From Protula sp. h YS-2021 (lineage: Eukaryota > Annelida > Polychaeta > Sabellida > Serpulidae), in assembly GCA_949752745.1 (NCBI GenBank), contig OX457027.1, positions 13,299,556 through 13,363,555 on the forward strand: a stretch of 64,000 nucleotides of DNA. Reading direction: 5' to 3'. Made by a program: the position numbers and the translations under genes. Positions 12,152 through 25,085 of this stretch are shown piece after piece (within the stretch, counting starts at the first letter, position 1; each line of letters begins with the position of its first letter). The notes under the pieces were generated by a model. It searched no databases. It had not been told where the DNA came from and was given only the letters and a program-made list of their open reading frames with translations.

Positions 12152-12430
12152 TAGGGGCCACCCATTAAATACATACCCAAACATTTCCCGCTGCCCCCAC
12201 CACCACCCTCGGCTAGGGGCCATCCATAAAGTACATACCCAAACACTTCCCTCTCCCCCTCCCCCACCACCCTCCGCTAGGGGCCATCAATAAAGTATAT
12301 ACCCAAACATTTCCCACTGTCCCTCCCCCCCCCCCACCACCCTCCGCTAGGGGCCAGCCATAAAGTACATACCAAATATTTCCCACTGCCCCACTCCACC
12401 ACCCTCCACCTCCTCCATCCTCTGCTAGTA
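12152..12430. repeat. 62-73 bp minisatellite, four units
   Basis: Units start near 12152, 12214, 12278 and 12348. Each begins TAGGGGCCA, continues AAAGTACATACC and ends in a C-rich CCACCACCCTC stretch. Length varies because of the poly-C tract. Confidence 0.92.
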
Positions 12431-12440
12431 CAAACTTCAT

Positions 12441-13142
12441 AGATGTCCCCTTAAAAAATCGTGCTCGAAGATGTTACAGCCGTTGGTCTTTATTTATTCT
12501 CTATACTATGGTTTAAAAAAAATAAGACAATTTGTGAAATGTTTCGAACGGATATCGCGGAAGTCGTTCGTCTTCACACTGAAATGTTTTCCTATTCGAC
12601 TGACTTAATCATATTGTATTTCTGGCAAAGTTGTACTCTTAATTACCTGATCGGAAACTTATTCTCATTCAAGGTAGAAAAGGAAGGTAGTTAGAAAAGC
12701 TCTTTCCCCTGTAATGACGGAATCTTGCTCCGAGTAAAATTGTTTTACACAAGGATTCTTTTCCTTAATGGAACATTGCTTTGTGTGCCATTAGCTGACT
12801 TCCGCTTTCGGAAATGTCGTCAAGGCGACCGAATCAATCATAATAAATCAAGTCAAAGACGCAAGAAGGAAAATTTATTTAGATTTGAAGTTAATATCCG
12901 TAGGCATGCAACATAGACATTTGCTTAAGAATCCAGAGTTAAAACCACATTGATTGCCAATGAGTGCTTTGAAATTGCTCCAGCGATTCGTTTTCATATA
13001 ATACGTGCTTCCATATTGCGCTGACAAGCATTTGCATTGTTGAGGCTTGCGACACGAAACTGCAACACAACAGTGCAACAGTGGATTCCAGGTCACCTTG
13101 TAATGCAAAGGAAAACGCTTGTGGATTGAGTTATAGACAGGG
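12441..13142. other. Unannotated stretch
   Basis: Short open frames of 60-77 codons occur, but none shows a recognisable domain or splice context. Confidence 0.5.
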
Positions 13143-13143
13143 C

Positions 13144-13214
<71 letters not shown>

Positions 13215-13233
13215 TAATAATAATAATAATAAT
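13143..13233. repeat. (AAT)n microsatellite
   Basis: About 28 AAT units with one CAT interruption near 13212. Confidence 0.97.
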
Positions 13234-13356
13234 GTATTCATAAATCATAATTAAAACTTCCATATTTGGAATATTCAAGAGCTGCAAAAAGTATCATAAA
13301 CAAGAAATGTAAATAGTGTTTTTAATAAAGTAACAAGCTACTCAGAAACATAACAG

Positions 13357-13428
13357 CCTTTCGTGTAGAAACAGCAGTTCGTGTAGAAACAGCCTTTCGT
13401 ATAGAAACAGCAGTTCGTATAGATTAAC
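13357..13428. repeat. 18-bp tandem repeat, four units
   Basis: Alternating units CCTTTCGTGTAGAAACAG and CAGTTCGTGTAGAAACAG, with GTGT changing to GTAT in the second pair. The true period is therefore a 36-base pair of units. Confidence 0.9.
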
Positions 13429-13879
13429 TGCGAAAGCAAACCCCAACTCCACAATCTTCCTTTGTAATATCATTTCAATAAATCGACCTGCCAGCCAAGA
13501 AGCGATCTGGAGAACATATTAACTGGTACGCAATGTTAAACCAATGCCATGTCGAATTTGTTAACAACATAAGCTGGTTCGTATGACAGATAAGTAAATA
13601 AAGAACCACGCAGTAGCCATTGTCTTTCATCTGTTATTTTAGCAAAATATAAAAAGCAGCACCTTTACAGTCTGTAACAGTAACTTCATAGGGTGTCAAG
13701 CCCTCTGATATCGAATTAGGCACATTGGAGGGGTGGGGAGGTGGGGAAGGTGAGGGAGGGGGTAGTGGCTATCCGTCTGGTAGTGGCGTGCGATATAGCC
13801 TGTTAAAACGGGCTCAGCACGGCTCAGCTTTTGGAAAGAACACAACTGGTAGACGTTGAAACGTCAAAAAGAATTCAAC

Positions 13880-14477
13880 GTTGAAACGACATCGGAACCA
13901 GGTCAAGTTTTCGACGGGAAGGATCAATGCTCACGTCAGTAGTGCCATCTTTCAAAGGGGATGGTTCTGCAGTGGGTGATATAACCCACTGTATTCACTG
14001 GGCTCAAACAAATGGAGTGAACAGTCTAATGCAGCCGGATTGGATCACGATATAGTGAGATTGTCAACCCAGCACTCTGACCAGTTCATCATCACACCCA
14101 CCCCATATTAGGAAAAAATCATGAGTCAGAAGTGTATTGTTTTGTACCAGCCGACTTCTAAACAACTTATTATGTTCTAACTGACGTTTTATCTGTGAAA
14201 GAAAAAAGGAGAGTCCTTGAATTGGGGCACTCTGCAGTTCATAGAAAACAAATAGGGATTCAGTAATCTTTCAAGAAGTCATACTATCCCCACTCGTGTC
14301 ACGTTAGACCGCCAATTTGTCAGGTAACTTGGAATTAAGTCATCTCTATTCTTTGCTCAGCTCTCATCTGTCAATAACACAGTGGAACGTCGTCATTGTA
14401 TCCCCAGTCCGCAGTAAACTGTGTCAAATAGTTATTCTACCCAGCAGACACATTACGGGAACCGATGTCGTTTCAAC
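13880..14477. repeat. Inverted pair flanking a 0.6-kb segment
   Basis: GTTGAAACGACATCGGAACC at 13880-13899 matches the reverse complement of 14458-14477 at 18 of 20 bases. The second arm runs directly into the 40-bp tandem array. This may mark an old inverted-repeat element, but no target duplication was seen. Confidence 0.4.
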
Positions 14478-14480
14478 ATG

Positions 14481-14757
14481 GGGCTAACGTAGATTTTGTC
14501 GGGAATTTTTTCCTAACATAGGGCTAACGTAGATTTTGTTGGTAATTATTTCCTAACATGGGGCTAACGTAGATTTTGTCGGGAATTATTTCCTAACATA
14601 GGGCTAACGTAGATTTTGTCGGGAATTTTTTCCTAACATGGTGCTAACGTAGATTTTGTTGGGAATTATTTCCTAACATGGGGCTAACGTAGATTCTGTC
14701 GGAAATTTTTTCCTAACTTGGTGCTAACGTAAATTTTGTCGGGAAGTATTTCCTCAC
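14481..14757. repeat. 40-bp minisatellite, seven units
   Basis: The period is exactly 40 bases, with units starting at 14481, 14521, 14561, 14601, 14641, 14681 and 14721. Each begins GGGCTAACGTAGATTTTGT and ends TTTCCTAACATG. Substitutions are few and no unit changes length, apart from the last, which is diverged. Confidence 0.96.
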
Positions 14758-14760
14758 GTC

Positions 14761-16345
14761 TATGTCACGTGGTACAAGTTTCGAAAGTCTATTGTCATGA
14801 ATCCAACGTTCACGGTAATCCAATTGATGAGCTGCATCCAAAATTCAATTTACTGTAAGCAAAAATCTAAAAATAGGAAATTTTAACCGTAGATATTGCG
14901 ATGAACATGAAGCTGAAATCTTTAACTTAAAAAAACTGTCACATACAAATTAACGAGATAATTAATAAATATATAAAACATAAATGATTTATAAATATAT
15001 AAATTTAGTGCCTTTAATGTAATTTAGTTATTTGAATTGAAGTTGATTGTTAGTTTTATCTAAAGTTAATTTTTATGATAGATGCATAAATTAGCCAAGA
15101 GAACCTAATTTTGCCTTTTAGTCGAGCTGGAACAACCTAACCGGTTAAAACCTTCCCTCTCGACAAAATGTACCACAGAGTATTTAGTGTAACAGAATGA
15201 ACCATGGTCTTAAGTCTCTGTCAGGTGCGTTGTAACTCCTCCCTCCCACTCCACAATGATGTCAATAATCTCAAGTGCAGTGTTTTTTAAATATATTTTA
15301 TCAGCAATGGGCAATCATGGCAATCCTCTTTGTTGTTTAAAAGGTCATTGTTTTGATACATACAGTGATAGATTTCATACAGTGATGGATTTCCATATAG
15401 CTAGCTGAGTAAAAGCTATCGACCGAATGGATGCTGTGTACACAAAGGATTGCGTCAAATGTTGTAAAAATTCCGTTCCAGCTTGGAAAAAATGTCATTG
15501 GAGAAATTGACAGCACATTAAAAATGATGTTATAATATTTTTTGCAATGTGTAAAATCAATTTACGGGATTGCTAATGAACAGCGATATTATGCACTGTT
15601 AAAGTGCACGGATTTCAGCAATGATACAATCTTTTACATGAACAACCAGATCAAATGTAACGAAAGTCAAAGAGGGCAGTGAGATTTTATTTTTAAAAAA
15701 TTGGCATGTAACACTGTACCCTGCTCGTGCTTTTTAATTCACATTGTAATATAAAACGGGTAAGAAACAAACATGCTTCTTTCAGCAAGAAGCAATAACG
15801 GAATGTCACACTGAACATAATACGTGATGTATAAATATGTATTGTTGCATTTGTGAATAAAAAGCTCGTTTCTGATTGGTCGATAGGTGTTTTACCAATC
15901 TGACTGTGACATACTCAACAAAACTAACTGTTACATGGTTTAGCGCCCCGTATTTTTTATCAATTTATCGCAAAGTGACATGTTACGTCAATAAAAAGTT
16001 TTTAAAAACGTGCGACTCTGCTAAATATACTCCTGCACATTGTTTTACCTTGAAAATGGGTGGTTTCGTTCAATATTCCGCATCTTTGGAATGTCTGCCA
16101 ATCGTTAAGAATGCGAAAGCTGTTTTTAAGCTTCAATTAGAATTTCTCAATAAAAGAATAAATTAAAATATAAAAACAACCGGTTTACAAGTACGAAGTA
16201 TAGAGTATTTTCTTACGACATTCATAATTGCTCAAGGGCATGACGAAAGCCAATGACGTAGTGAGCCTTTCATCAGGAAAGTACTGGATGATTGACATGG
16301 CACAGATCCGTTAATTTAAGCTCCTGTAGCTACAACAAAAAATCA
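14761..16345. other. AT-rich stretch without a supported gene
   Basis: A 96-codon plus-strand frame at 15876-16166 shows no known domain and lies in repeat-like sequence, so it is not called as a gene. Confidence 0.5.
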
Positions 16346-16443
16346 AAACAATTGTGGTATAGTTAGGAGGGTGTCAAGCAGTTTTGTTAACCCTCGGTTG
16401 AACAAAACTGCATGTCACCCACCTGACTATATGACAGTTGCAT
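16346..16443. repeat. Long imperfect hairpin
   Basis: The arms 16358-16388 and 16401-16431 pair at 27 of 31 positions around a 12-base loop. The inner 10 bases (CAGTTTTGTT / AACAAAACTG) are perfect. A weaker extension of about 12 bases on each side reaches the limits given. It could be the core of a foldback element or produce a structured RNA. Confidence 0.75.
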
Positions 16444-16471
16444 AATGTATAATACGTAATGCAATGCAATA

Positions 16472-17146
16472 ACTAGAACCGCATTTCGCTGGCGAAATGT
16501 CAAACACTTGACAAAAATTAAAAGGCAAAAATACTTCCTTCAGTGGGTTATTTCTTGAATAATATAAATTATGTTACAACATGCATAGAGTGTGTTATAC
16601 AACTATGCACAGATCTTATGGCACAGCAAGTATGCGGGTTATAATATTCTAAAAAGTCGGACCACTGTCAAGAAAAAACTCCATGGGTTGATAACTTAAT
16701 ACCAGCTCAATATATTAGCAAACAACACAGCTTGAATGCGTCTTATAAACCGAGTAGTGTTTGTTTTTGTTGACTTATGGTTTGATTGACTGATCAGGCA
16801 TACGCTGTGTTATCTGCTTACGCAGTGAGAGCTAGCACAAAGCTGAGCAACTGAGTGGTGTTCTGTGCTGTATGTTAAATGCTCCGCATTTACTTGCAAA
16901 AATACTTTTACTCTTTTCACATGGCGTTTTAACAAAGAAAATGAAATCAAGACGAAAATAAAAAGTGACATGCACGCGTTCAGATCAAGCTATTTTTAAG
17001 TCCCATGTTTCATGGTCCTAGGGATCATAGTGTCAGAGAAGAAGACACAAAAAATCGGAAAACTGTCAAGAAGAAAAAAAGGACGAGCGGCTGCTCGCAC
17101 AAATGCATATAACCCTTGCAAGCTAAAAGCTTGTCAAGTGTTAAAT
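16472..17146. mobile_element. Dispersed 675-bp repeat, full-length copy
   Basis: It begins ACTAGAACCGCATTTCGCTGG and ends GCTTGTCAAGTGTTAAA. The near-terminal sequences CAAACACTTGACAA and TTGTCAAGTGTTAA are inverted. The same sequence recurs in pieces at 24136-25085. No ORF longer than about 60 codons is present, so this is a non-autonomous element. Confidence 0.7.
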
Positions 17147-17892
17147 AGACAATTTCAGTCATGGACATTTTGCCTTGATACATAGAACATTTAACGTAAC
17201 AACACAAATACGGCCGGTTAAAAGATACATGTTACCAGAATTATTGGCCCGTTTGCATTTTAGCGTTTAGTCTCACACAGAATTCTCGGCTAGATAACGG
17301 CATAGATTGGCAGAGTTTATAGTTAATGCTAGAATGAGATCATAAAATGTTGCAGTGCAATAAAGTTCTAAATTAAGCGTTGTGTGTGCTACAACATGGG
17401 ATGTTTTCAGATTTGTTTGGGAACCTGGTAAAATGCTGTGTAGCTGGCTATGTCATTTCTAGGTTTGCTTATAAATATATAAATATTGTTGAGTGATCAA
17501 GCACTTATATGAATTTTTAGTGGCATTAACAGCGAATGCTTTTTAGAGCAATTTTTGCTTAAATTCAAGAGTCTTTGCTTAGCATTAACTATCAACAAAA
17601 ATAATGTAGTCATTCGTGTAATCAGGGCATTCGCATTACAGAGAATCTGCGTATACCCTAAATGAAGCGCAAGGAAATAGGCGAATACCTCGAAAAGCTA
17701 TTTTTTATATAAGCTATAAAATATTAAATTTTATTTTAGCTAAAAAGACCCCTGGTAACCCTCTCCCTCTCCCACCAATTTCACATATCCGGCAGAAAAC
17801 TCTTCCCCTTCTTTGATAAGTGTGTGTGTGCGTGTGCGCGTGTGTGTGTTCAAATACTGGCAGTAATATGTTGTTGGTTGTACAACTAAGTA
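17147..17892. other. Unannotated stretch
   Basis: No gene is visible. A short GT-rich run lies at 17820-17850. Confidence 0.5.
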
Positions 17893-17897
17893 TAAAA

Positions 17898-18815
<918 letters not shown>

Positions 18816-21575
18816 GTATTTTTTTGTAATGAAGGTAATATTTGTATCCTAAAATTGTTAATTAATATCATTATAGTACCAGTATCACAGCTTTTGTATC
18901 TTCATGTAAGTGACATTTTTAAATTACAAGTACTGTATTTACTATATCGCTATAGGGTTTTGAAGATTTTATAGATCTCGGCACCAAAAACATTATATTG
19001 CATTATTACATTACATCAACGAAACATGTTTTATTCATATGATGGTTAGTAAATTGCAATTAGACTGTAGTGCAGTTCAGCTGCTGCACACTATGACGCG
19101 TTGTTTCAATAGCGTTACGATTCCATTGCTGCCAAGCCCTTAAGGAAATGCTATCGAAAAGAAGAAAACTATGTGATTAAGCAACATGTAAAGAAGAGCT
19201 AAGAACATTATAGCCTCATTAAACCCTTAGCAACATTTAACGGAAATGGCCGAGGAGAGGGTGGATTGCGGCTTTAATAAATATTCGTTAATATTTAAGT
19301 TACACCACATACACTTGCGCTAAGTATGTAATTAAGACTTAAGGGCTGAAACTCAGGAGTAGTTGATTGAAACATTGCGACCACCCTGTGCTACAAGCGC
19401 ATGTCGCCAGAATATTAGCTGCTAAGTATGTAATTAAAAGCTCAGGGTTGTTCGATCTGAGTTAAGTGCAGAAATGTATTAAAATATTATCTACTGCGAT
19501 ATGAAATTAAATGGTCATATTTCTTTTGGGTACGACTTGCTCACTGATGTGCACAACTTGATATTGTTCCAATTTGACCGCAAACCTTTTCGGCCAGTAC
19601 TCACAATAATTTTCGGCAACCAATCATCTGCCTCTCACCTCTTTCTGAGTATAATGGTCGTTTCTGATTTTGAATCTAATACCGTTACACTTCTAACTGT
19701 ATATCAGTGCTGTTCCGCACATTTATTTGTTAGGTGGGACATGGTCTTTGTATTTATTGAAAATATTTGGTTATTTTTCGTGTAACACATATTCCCTGAA
19801 GCTTTCGGGGAATTCGAGTAGCTAAGCACTTAAAATGTCAGGCAATACGCATATTTTAGCGAATCGTATTCCCTAGTCGTCACATCGAACACGGGAAATC
19901 GCGGGGAATGCGCGTATTCCCTGATTATATGAATTATCTTTACCATATATATATAACAAGTGCATCAATTTTTGGCCTTTTGGGTACTTGTACTTGTTCA
20001 GGGTATTGGTAAATTTCCCTCTCCCTCCGGGAAAAATGGCCCCGGTAAAAAGTACCCCCCCGGTAATAAGCAACCGAAAATTTTTTACATGCCTTGTTAT
20101 ATACATTTAAACTAATTGCATGACAGTTACACATATTTAAGCTATTTAAGCTGGTTCTTTCCAATATGGTGTATAGAAATGTCGGGAAGCTGTATATGGT
20201 AACATGACTTTGTACTTCCTAAACAACTATTCCAGCTGTTACTCAGTGGATGACTCTTAGCAGTTTCGGCCATAAGTATCCGAACTATTCGCACATACCC
20301 GCTACGTCTGTTGGCCTTGCTGTCTCATTGCTGGAGCTGGTAGAACAGTTATTTATCTTCACCTGCTTACTAGTCGTCCAATTAAGTTAGATTGATGACA
20401 ATTATTACTTCTTCCATTTAGAAATTGGTACTACATCATCAGCTGATATGGCGTATCGGCTCTCCTCTGGTGTGATGACTAGTGACACTGTGGGGCATCA
20501 GGGCCACAAAAATCTTCAATCACCGAGATATATTCGCTAAAAATTTAACCAAAAAACCTAACCACGTGTGGACAAACATTACATCGGAAAACTCCAAGAC
20601 ACTTCATGTTCGCGTCGTCGGCCACCACCACTATCACTATGTTAAACAAGACACCGGCAGACTACACCACAAGGTCAATGTGGCACTGACTACCTTCCGA
20701 ACACAGCTACATCGTCCACAGACACCACGATACTGCCAATGGGCGAACGAAGCAGTGCACATAGCCGACAAACACCTAAAATCACACACCATTTTACATC
20801 GCGTAATTTTCGGCACTCTGCATTGAAAAACCGGCCGGGGTATACACCGAGCTCTAAGCCGATGCCCAGTTCACTTCACTTCTTTTCAGATAGTTTAGTG
20901 ACCTATCCGCTGTGATTTGCCATCTTTGCCCGCTACGCCCAGAGCCTTGCCACTGACTCCCACACGAATGCTCTCAGGCTTATTTCGATTGGAATGCATC
21001 AAAATCTCCAGCCAGCTTGATCACAGTCGTTCCAGAGGTCTTCGTATCTGGTTTATTTCGTCCGTTGCACGTAGAAAACCACAAGTTCAGCCATAAGCAC
21101 TTAACTGTCTTTAATCGACCATATCACAATACCAGCTCGTAGATCGGTCCGCACCGCCCTTGTTTTAACGCCACTGTGCATGACGATAGCATTATAATAA
21201 TACTTCTTGGCATGGGGGCAAATCGTATTTATACTGCCCTCTGCAACCGGAAGTTCACGAGGGCGTAGTTCTAGCGTATTCTGAGTGCCATCAGGTGACA
21301 GAGGACAGTAAAAAGACGGTTTGCTCCCATGCAATGAAGTCTTATTTTTATCACATGTCTGTAATGATAATTTTTCTGCTCGCTTTTCTGTAAAATGTAG
21401 AACATCCTTATTTTATGAGCGATGAGATCGATGGTTTCCAACCATTTCTTAGTCACCATTTTGTACATTTTTGCATTAGACTTTCAGCCTTTTTCAATAT
21501 GTAAAACGCTCTAGGGATTGAATAATTGTTCATTGATTATTCGAAGTGTGACTTTTCTCCTAAGCAACAGTATGA
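18816..21575. other. Long stretch without a supported gene
   Basis: The longest frame is 114 codons at 20482-20826 on the plus strand, with no recognisable domain. Other frames are under 95 codons. There is no clear tandem repeat. Confidence 0.5.
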
Positions 21576-21576
21576 G

Positions 21577-22600
21577 AGATGGTCCACAACGGTTATGTCG
21601 TGAGCCAGAGAGGTGGGCCATAATAGATATACCCTGAACCAGAGAGGTGGTCCACGAATATATACCGAGATCAGAGAGAGGTGGTACACAACGGTTATGT
21701 CGTGAGCCAGAGAGGTGGGCCATAATAGATATACCCTGAACCAGAGAGGTGGTCCACGAATATATACCGAGATCAGAGAGAGGTGGTACACAACGGTTAT
21801 GTCGTGAGCCAGAGAGGTGGGCCACAATAGTTATACCCTGAACCAGAGAGGTGGTCCACGAATATATACCGAGATCAGAGAGAGGTGGTACACAACAGAT
21901 ATATTGTACACCAGAGGGGTGGTCCACGAATATATACCCTGAACCAAAGAGATGATCCACAACATATATACCGTGAAACAAACATGGTTCACAACTGACA
22001 TGCCGTGAACCAGAGAGGTGGTCCACAATGGATATGCCTTGAATCAGAGAGGAGGTCCACAACGGATATGCCTTGAACCAGAGAGGAGGTCCACAACGGA
22101 TATGCCTTGAACCAGAGAGGTGGTCCACAACGGATATGCCGTGAACCAGAGAGGTGGTCCACAACGGATATGCCTTGAACCAGAGAGGTGGTCCACAACG
22201 GATATGCCTTGAACCAGAGAGGTGGTCCACAACGGATATGCCGCGAACCAGAGAGGTGGTCCACAACGGATATGCCGCGAACCAGAGAGGTGGTCCACAA
22301 CAGATATGCCTTGAACTAGAGAGGTGGTCCACAACGGATATGCCTTGAACCAGAGAGGTGGTCCACAACGGATATGCCGTGAACCAGAGAGGTGGTCCAC
22401 AACGGATATGCCTTGAACCAGAGAGGAGGTCCACAACGGATATGCCTTGAACCAGAGAGGTGGTCCACAACGGATATGCCGTGAACCAGAGAGGTGGTCC
22501 ACAACGGATATGCCGCGAACCAGAGAGGTGGTCCACAACGGATATGCCGTGAACCAGAGAGGTGGTCCACTATTAACTGATATACCGTGAACCAATGTTT
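21577..22600. repeat. 34-bp minisatellite, about 30 units
   Basis: The right part (about 22016-22580) is a near-perfect 34-base unit of the form GGTGGTCCACAACGGATATG plus CCTTGAACCAGAGA. The left part is diverged and shows a higher-order period of about 103 bases, repeated three times between 21580 and 21890. Because 34 is not a multiple of 3 and the unit lacks stops on the minus strand, all three minus frames stay open. They give overlapping 100-341 residue frames that are unlikely to be proteins. Confidence 0.96.
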
Positions 22601-22986
22601 CAAATACTCAGGCAAAGGAAGAAATTGAAAAGAAAAGAAAAATTTATATAACAACATACCTAACCTTTTATCGTTAGTGGGTGTCGTGTTTACTTCATGT
22701 TGCTTGGATTTGTCGTCATTTTTGCTGCATTTGATCAACGTAAACATTCTTTTCCTAATTTATATTTCTACCACACATCTTTCAAAAGGTGCTGTTTATT
22801 TCCCATTTAAAATACTTTACACATGACAGACTTCGAACAGGAAATTAAATAGAAATGCCTTTATTGGTGCATATGACACGACGATGACGAAAATGTACCT
22901 ATTGAGTGGCATCAGAATCACAGTCAAACTAAGGACAAAGCATTTTTTTGTTCTTTTTCATTTCATAATACAAAGGCCAAAGTAAA
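22601..22986. other. Unannotated stretch
   Basis: AT-rich; nothing recognised. Confidence 0.5.
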
Positions 22987-23468
22987 TACCATATAAGCGT
23001 GTGTTTATTTATGTTGCTTATAGCATATTAGCGACTGCAGCGTTACCCGGTTTTCCATTTTTTATTTTCAATAAAAACAGGAAAATGGTTTTATGGACAG
23101 TTTCAATTTCCAACTTCCATATTTTCGCCTTGAAGGAAAATAAAATATACTTATCTAGATATCCATTTTTTTATCAAGCAGCCATGCCATAAATATTCCA
23201 GCGTTACACTGTCTGGCTCAGACCTGCATTGGTACTAATAGATCGAAGAGAAAAATATGGATCCATGTGCATTTTGTCCTTTTATTTTGTTCTTAAATCA
23301 ACAAATTAAAAAATGAATTTCTACATATTTTTGTTGCCCTACTAGAAGAAAAAAATGGAAATTGAAAAAGGAATCTGTTTCAGTAAATCCATTTTCATAT
23401 TTTTATTCAAACTGAAAAATGAAAAATCGGGTCGCTGATATAAGCAACATAAACAAACACATGTGGTA
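22987..23468. mobile_element. Inverted-repeat MITE-like element
   Basis: The left end contains TACCA, then GTGTGTTTATTTATGTTGCT, then AGCGACTG. The right end, read on the other strand, gives TACCACATGTGTTTGTTTAT followed by GTTGCTTATATCAGCGAC. The two ends are clear inverted repeats of about 45 bases with small indels. The roughly 390-base interior is AT-rich and non-coding. A third copy of the same end lies at 23949. Confidence 0.7.
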
Positions 23469-23639
23469 TGATGTACAGATATAAATCAGGAAGGAAATTC
23501 AGATATAAATCACGATCTGACTTACAGTTTAACTCTGTCTATTTGACAACAAATAATTTTCGAAATAAATTAGAACAACATTCGTATGCCACTGCTGTCA
23601 AAACATTACATCCTTTGTCATATCAATAGAACAAGATAC

Positions 23640-23765
23640 AGAAATTAATAGATAAATATAGCCACAACAAACACAAAAGAAAAAAACAAAACAAAACAAA
23701 AAAACAAAAAAAAACAAAAAACAAAAAAAAAAAAAAACAAAAAGAGAAAAAGGAAAAGAAGAAAA
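23640..23765. repeat. A-rich low-complexity run
   Basis: A stretch of mixed AAAAC and AAAAG units; nothing coding. Confidence 0.9.
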
Positions 23766-23948
23766 ATCTTCGCTGTAGTTCACCATTGCACTTTTCAGTT
23801 TAATATTTCTCCACAAAAAAATTATACAAGGATTATTTTATTTTATTTTAATATTTTTGCGGAGGAAGGGAGGGGTACATTTAAGACACAAAAACTGCCC
23901 CTGAACTGCTCCCGAACATATTTCATATTTTATATTTTGATTGCATTA

Positions 23949-24135
23949 TACCACGTGTTTTTATTTATGTGGCTTATACCAGCGACTGAAGCGCTACTCA
24001 CTTTTACATTTTTCGTTTAGGACGAAATATGAAAATTTGAAATTGCTGTATTTCTTATCGAGTTGATTTTCCATTCTCCATTTGAAATGAAATAATGAAA
24101 GAACGAAATATACATGGACCAATATTTCATAAAAA
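23949..24135. mobile_element. Partial copy of the 22987-23468 element
   Basis: It begins TACCACGTGTTTTTATTTAT, followed by GTGGCTTATACCAGCGACTG, matching the terminal repeat of the preceding element. No opposite end is found before the next repeat begins at 24136, so this copy appears truncated. Confidence 0.55.
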
Positions 24136-25085
24136 ACTAGAAGCTCATTCCGCTAGCGAAATGTTAAACACTTGACAAAAATTAAAATGCAAAAATGCTT
24201 CCTTCAATGGGTTATTTCTTGAATAATATATTGCAAACAACACAGCTTGAATACGTCTTATAAGCCGAGTAGTGTTTGGTTGTTGTTGACTTGTACGCCT
24301 TGTTATCTATTTACGCAGTGAGAGCTCGTACAAAGCTCACTAAGCAAATGTGTATTCTGTGCTGTCGTTAAATGCTACGCATTTATTTACAAAAACTAGA
24401 AGCTCATTCCGCTGGCGAAATGTTAAACACTTGACAAAAATTAAAACGCAAAAATACTGGCTTCAATGGGTTATTTCTTGAATAATATATTGCAAACAAC
24501 ACAGCTTGAATACGTCTTATAAGCCGAGTAGATTTTAGTTTCTGTTTACTTAAGGTTTTATTGACTGATCTAGCATACACAGTGAGAGCTCGCACAAAGC
24601 TCACTGAGCAAACTGTGTGTGATTTGGCTTAAATGCTACGCATTAACTTGCAAAAGATACACTCTTTTCACATGGCGTTTTAACAAAGAAAACGAAATCA
24701 AAGACGAAAATAAAAAGTGACATGCACATGTTCAGATCAAGCTCTTCATAAGTCCGAAGTTTCATGGTCGTAGGGCCCATAGTGTCAGAGAAGAAGAAGA
24801 CACAAAAAATCGGAAAAAGTGTCAAGAAGAAAAAAAAAGGACGAATTTTGCTCGCACAAATTCATATAACTCTTGCAAGCCAAAGGCTTGTCAAGTGTTA
24901 AATACACTCTTTTCACATGGCGTTTTAACAAAGAAAACGAAATCAAAGACGAAAATAAAAAGTGACATGCACATGTTCAGATCAAGCTCTTCATAAATCC
25001 CAAGTTTCATGGTCGTAGGGCCCATAGTGTCAGAGAAGAAGAAGACACAAAAAATCGGAAAATGTGTCAAAGTGTCAAGTGTTAA
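24136..25085. mobile_element. Cluster of three partial copies of the 675-bp repeat
   Basis: Copy a (24136-24394) has only the left half. Copy b (24395-24903) has the left end, an internal deletion and the right end. Copy c (24904-25085) has only the right half. All begin ACTAGAAGCTCATTCCGCT or end GTCAAGTGTTAA, as in the full copy at 16472-17146. Copies b and c share a block from CACTCTTTTCACATGGCG to CCCATAGTGTCAGAGAAGAA. The head-to-tail order suggests unequal exchange. Confidence 0.75.

Noticed and set aside
20482..20826. 114-codon plus-strand frame as a gene
   Set aside because: There is no recognisable domain, no splice or promoter context, and the residue composition is not distinctive.
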